Assembly: GCA_007131465.1 (NCBI GenBank)
Contig: SLQN01000148.1
Location: 1 to 8,034, forward strand
DNA length: 8,034 bases
Reading direction: 5' to 3'
Origin: Paracoccaceae bacterium
GTDB taxonomy: Bacteria > Pseudomonadota > Alphaproteobacteria > Rhodobacterales > Rhodobacteraceae
Below the pieces are notes generated by a model. The model ran no database searches. It saw nothing but the letters and a program-made list of their open reading frames with translations, and was not told the origin of the DNA. A program made the translations under genes and the position numbers. Below are positions 5,963 through 8,034 of this stretch, in pieces; position 1 is the stretch's first letter, and every line of letters begins with the position of its first letter.

Positions 5963-6975
5963 TCGGTCCGCTGTCCCTGCCACGCGATACGGGCATTTCC
6001 GCCCCGACGCTGGCGCAGCATCTGGCCCGATCCGCCAGAGACGACGAGACGCGAAAAGCGCTCGCCGCACTTCTGGTTGCGCTGGCGGAGGGGAGCATTC
6101 CTTTGGCCGGGCGTCTCGCGCAGGGCCATTTGACCGGCGATCCGACCGCCATCATCGGCACCAACGACTCTGGCGACAGGCAGAAAGCGCTGGATATGGC
6201 GGCGCATGATCATTTCGTCGAAATTCTGCGCGGGGTGTCCGTGGCCCGGATTCTGTCCGAAGAAGCCGTGGACGTCGTTGAGTTGGACCCTGCGGGCCGG
6301 TTCGACGTTGTCATGGACCCGGTCGACGGCTCTGGCAGCATCGGAATCGGCGCGCCATTGGGCGCGCTGTTCGGGATATTCCCGGCGGGGGAGACCTTCC
6401 TGCGGTCGGGGCGCGACATGATCGCTGCCGCCTATGTATCCTTCGGGCATTCGGTCGATTTCGGCTTCAGCACCGGGGAGGGTGTCTCCATTGCCACGCT
6501 GGACGGGGCCACGGCAACTTTCCACGTTGATACTACGGATGTCCGCCTGCGCGCAGATACATCGACCATCGCCTTCAACGCCTCGAACCGCAAACGCTGG
6601 TCGCCCCGGCTGCAATCCTATGTGCAAGACATCCTTGACGGGTCCGACGGCCCGCGTGGGCGCGATTTCAACATGCGCTGGATCGCGGCCGCAGTGGGTG
6701 ATCTGCACCGCATCCTGCGGCGCGGGGGTCTGTTCATGTATCCTGATGACACGCGCCCAGGCTACCGGAACGGGTTTTTGCGCCTGGCCTATGAAGCATT
6801 CCCGATTGCCTATCTGGTGGAACAGGCAGGCGGCGCGGCTACGGACGGCCAGCGCGCCATTCTGGATCTGGTCCCGGCGCAGTTTCATGACCGCGTGCCA
6901 CTGTTTTTCGGCAGCCGCAACGAGGTTGCCACGCTGGGTGACTACCTCGCAAACTCACAGCCTCAGGAGACCTGA
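5959..6975 (+). CDS. fbp: Fructose-1,6-bisphosphatase class I (CbbF/Fbp type)
   Basis: A 338-residue class I fructose-1,6-bisphosphatase, which hydrolyses fructose 1,6-bisphosphate (often also sedoheptulose 1,7-bisphosphate in Cbb-type enzymes) to the monophosphate. Recognisable parts: [12 protein letters not shown] (69-80), the metal-binding SEE at 100-102, the metal/phosphate loop DPVDGS at 120-125, FNMRWIAA (237-244), the sugar-phosphate site [15 protein letters not shown] (256-270), the metal ligand Glu279 in LAYEA, and [11 protein letters not shown] (287-297). The usual loop DPLDGSSNID is altered here to [10 protein letters not shown]: the two aspartates and GS are kept, but the Asn and last Asp are not. 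The start ATG overlaps the transketolase stop by 4 bases (ATGA, 5959-5962), with GCAGGG just before it, so translation is probably coupled. cbbF is an alternative symbol. Function is secure at family level; kinetics or substrate range could be shifted by the loop change. Confidence 0.92.
   Translation: MIGPLSLPRDTGISAPTLAQHLARSARDDETRKALAALLVALAEGSIPLAGRLAQGHLTGDPTAIIGTNDSGDRQKALDMAAHDHFVEILRGVSVARILSEEAVDVVELDPAGRFDVVMDPVDGSGSIGIGAPLGALFGIFPAGETFLRSGRDMIAAAYVSFGHSVDFGFSTGEGVSIATLDGATATFHVDTTDVRLRADTSTIAFNASNRKRWSPRLQSYVQDILDGSDGPRGRDFNMRWIAAAVGDLHRILRRGGLFMYPDDTRPGYRNGFLRLAYEAFPIAYLVEQAGGAATDGQRAILDLVPAQFHDRVPLFFGSRNEVATLGDYLANSQPQET
6965..6970 (+). promoter_or_regulatory. Shine-Dalgarno site AGGAGA that fixes the aldolase start
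   Basis: AGGAGA lies six bases before the ATG at 6977, inside the last codons of the bisphosphatase gene. It decides against starts further upstream in the same open frame. Confidence 0.8.
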
Positions 6976-6976
6976 C

Positions 6977-8011
6977 ATGGCCCGTATCACCCTTCGCCAG
7001 CTTCTCGACCATGCCGCAGCAAACGACTATGCGGTGCCCGCCTTCAACATGTCCAACATGGAACAGGGTCTTGCGATCATGGCCGCGGCAGATGCCACGG
7101 GGTCGCCGGTGATCCTGCAGGCCAGTCGCGGGGCGCGTGCCTATGCCAACGACATCGTCCTCGCCAAGCTGATAGATGCGCTGGTGGAAATCTACCCGCA
7201 TATTCCGGTCTGCATGCATCTGGACCACGGCAATAACCTGGCCACTTGCGTCACGGCAATTCAGCACGGCTTCACCTCGGTCATGATGGACGGCTCGCTG
7301 AAGGAGGACGGCTCCACCCCGGCGGATTTCGACTACAATGTCCGTATCACCCGCGCGGTTGTCGAGATGGCCCATGCCGCCGGTGTGTCTGTCGAGGGCG
7401 AACTGGGCGTTCTGGGGTCACTGGAGACCGGGATGGGGGATCAGGAAGACGGGCATGGCGCGACCGAGAAGCTGCGCCATGACCAGCTTTTGACCGACCC
7501 TGACGAAGCCGAGCGTTTTGTCGCGCAAACCGGGGTTGATGCGCTGGCGGTTGCCATGGGCACCAGCCACGGCGCCTACAAGTTCACCCGCCAGCCCGAT
7601 GGCGATGTGCTGGCCATGGGGGTGATCGAGGCGATCCACAAGCGGCTTCCCAACACGCATCTTGTGATGCATGGGTCGTCCTCGGTGCCCGAGGAATTGC
7701 GCCTGCTGATCAATGAATATGGAGGCGATATCAAGCCGACCTGGGGCGTCCCGCTGGAAGAAATCCGGCGCGGTATCCGTCACGGCGTGCGCAAGGTGAA
7801 CATCGATACCGACCTGCGTCTGGCAGCCACTTCGGCGATCCGCAAGACATTGGTCAGCACCCCGTCAGAGTTCGATCCGCGCAAGTATCTCAAGCCCGCG
7901 ATGGACAGCATGAAAGCCGAATGCATCCGAAAGTTCGAAGCCTTCGGGACCGCCGATCAGGCCCGGCACATCCGGGTCCGGGCCTTGTCCGATATGGCAT
8001 CAGTGTATTGA
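6977..8011 (+). CDS. fba: Fructose-bisphosphate aldolase class II (CbbA/Fba type)
   Basis: A 344-residue zinc-dependent class II aldolase that joins dihydroxyacetone phosphate and glyceraldehyde 3-phosphate to fructose 1,6-bisphosphate, and in Calvin-type members also forms sedoheptulose 1,7-bisphosphate. HLDHG at 81-85 supplies the catalytic Asp83 and a zinc ligand His84. [14 protein letters not shown] (139-152) carries conserved acidic residues. His198 (GTSHGAYKF) and His232 (VMHGSSSVP) are the other zinc ligands, and KVNIDTD (273-279) binds the substrate. The long-loop form and C-terminal region with [11 protein letters not shown] fit the Calvin-cycle subgroup. I chose the ATG at 6977 because AGGAGA (6965-6970) precedes it, [10 protein letters not shown] is the normal family start, and any upstream extension would read over the bisphosphatase gene in another frame. 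It begins one base after the bisphosphatase stop, the last visible gene of the operon. Confidence 0.96.
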   Translation: MARITLRQLLDHAAANDYAVPAFNMSNMEQGLAIMAAADATGSPVILQASRGARAYANDIVLAKLIDALVEIYPHIPVCMHLDHGNNLATCVTAIQHGFTSVMMDGSLKEDGSTPADFDYNVRITRAVVEMAHAAGVSVEGELGVLGSLETGMGDQEDGHGATEKLRHDQLLTDPDEAERFVAQTGVDALAVAMGTSHGAYKFTRQPDGDVLAMGVIEAIHKRLPNTHLVMHGSSSVPEELRLLINEYGGDIKPTWGVPLEEIRRGIRHGVRKVNIDTDLRLAATSAIRKTLVSTPSEFDPRKYLKPAMDSMKAECIRKFEAFGTADQARHIRVRALSDMASVY

Positions 8012-8034
8012 AACGCACGTCCGGGGCAACAGAC

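Noticed and set aside
5887..6888. 333-codon minus-strand open frame opposite the bisphosphatase
   Set aside because: Shadow of the true gene; no motif and no ribosome-binding site of note.
6434..6976. Upstream extension of the aldolase open frame by 181 codons
   Set aside because: It reads through the bisphosphatase gene in another frame with low-complexity Arg/Ser/Pro-rich shadow sequence. The ATG at 6977 has a Shine-Dalgarno site and the normal family N-terminus.
3929..8011. Calling the right block a CO2-fixation (cbb) operon
   Set aside because: The enzymes fit, but RuBisCO, phosphoribulokinase and cbbR are not in the window. The same enzymes serve heterotrophic metabolism.
1..8034. CRISPR array, tRNA, rRNA, intact insertion sequence or phage genes
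   Set aside because: No repeat-spacer pattern, no cloverleaf or rRNA-like stretch, and no intact transposase or phage motif was found on either strand.

Overview
The window looks like a piece of an alphaproteobacterial chromosome or megaplasmid, most likely from the Rhodobacterales (Rhodobacter/Paracoccus/Roseobacter relatives). The basis is the gene order sugar-alcohol ABC ATPase - sorbitol dehydrogenase - mannitol 2-dehydrogenase, which matches the smo/mtl polyol operon of Rhodobacter sphaeroides; the close match of the short-chain dehydrogenase to SmoS as I recall it; and the high GC content with G/C-rich third codon positions. No database search was run.

Left block (1-3293, all + strand): the 3' end of a MalK/SmoK-type ABC transporter ATPase (1-297), then SmoS-type sorbitol dehydrogenase (294-1067), MtlK-type mannitol 2-dehydrogenase (1055-2533), and a P-loop kinase of the uridine kinase/phosphoribulokinase/FrcK group (2628-3293). 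The first three reading frames overlap by 4 and 13 bases, so they are almost certainly one operon. Together they import hexitols, oxidise them with NAD+ to fructose, and perhaps phosphorylate a product.

Middle (3294-3928): no intact gene. The first part holds several short perfect palindromes and unrecognised sequence. Next is a minus-strand relic of a small protein gene (about 3458-3806), broken by two in-frame TAG codons and at least one frameshift. Last comes a very AT-rich island (14 G/C in the 80 bases 3821-3900) that contains nested inverted repeats, a good sigma70-like promoter and a strong Shine-Dalgarno site.

Right block (3929-8011, all + strand): transketolase, class I fructose-1,6-bisphosphatase and class II fructose-bisphosphate aldolase (cbbT/cbbF/cbbA-like), with a 4-base overlap and then a 1-base gap. 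This is a complete sugar-phosphate rearrangement module fed by fructose 6-phosphate and triose phosphates. It could serve polyol catabolism, gluconeogenesis or a Calvin-type cycle; neither RuBisCO nor phosphoribulokinase is visible here, so CO2 fixation is not asserted. The last 23 bases hold nothing recognisable.

Most of the window is well-known metabolism. The parts most worth a second look are the AT-rich operator/promoter region ahead of the transketolase operon, the broken gene beside it, the kinase sitting where a fructokinase would be expected, and the altered active-site loop of the fructose bisphosphatase.
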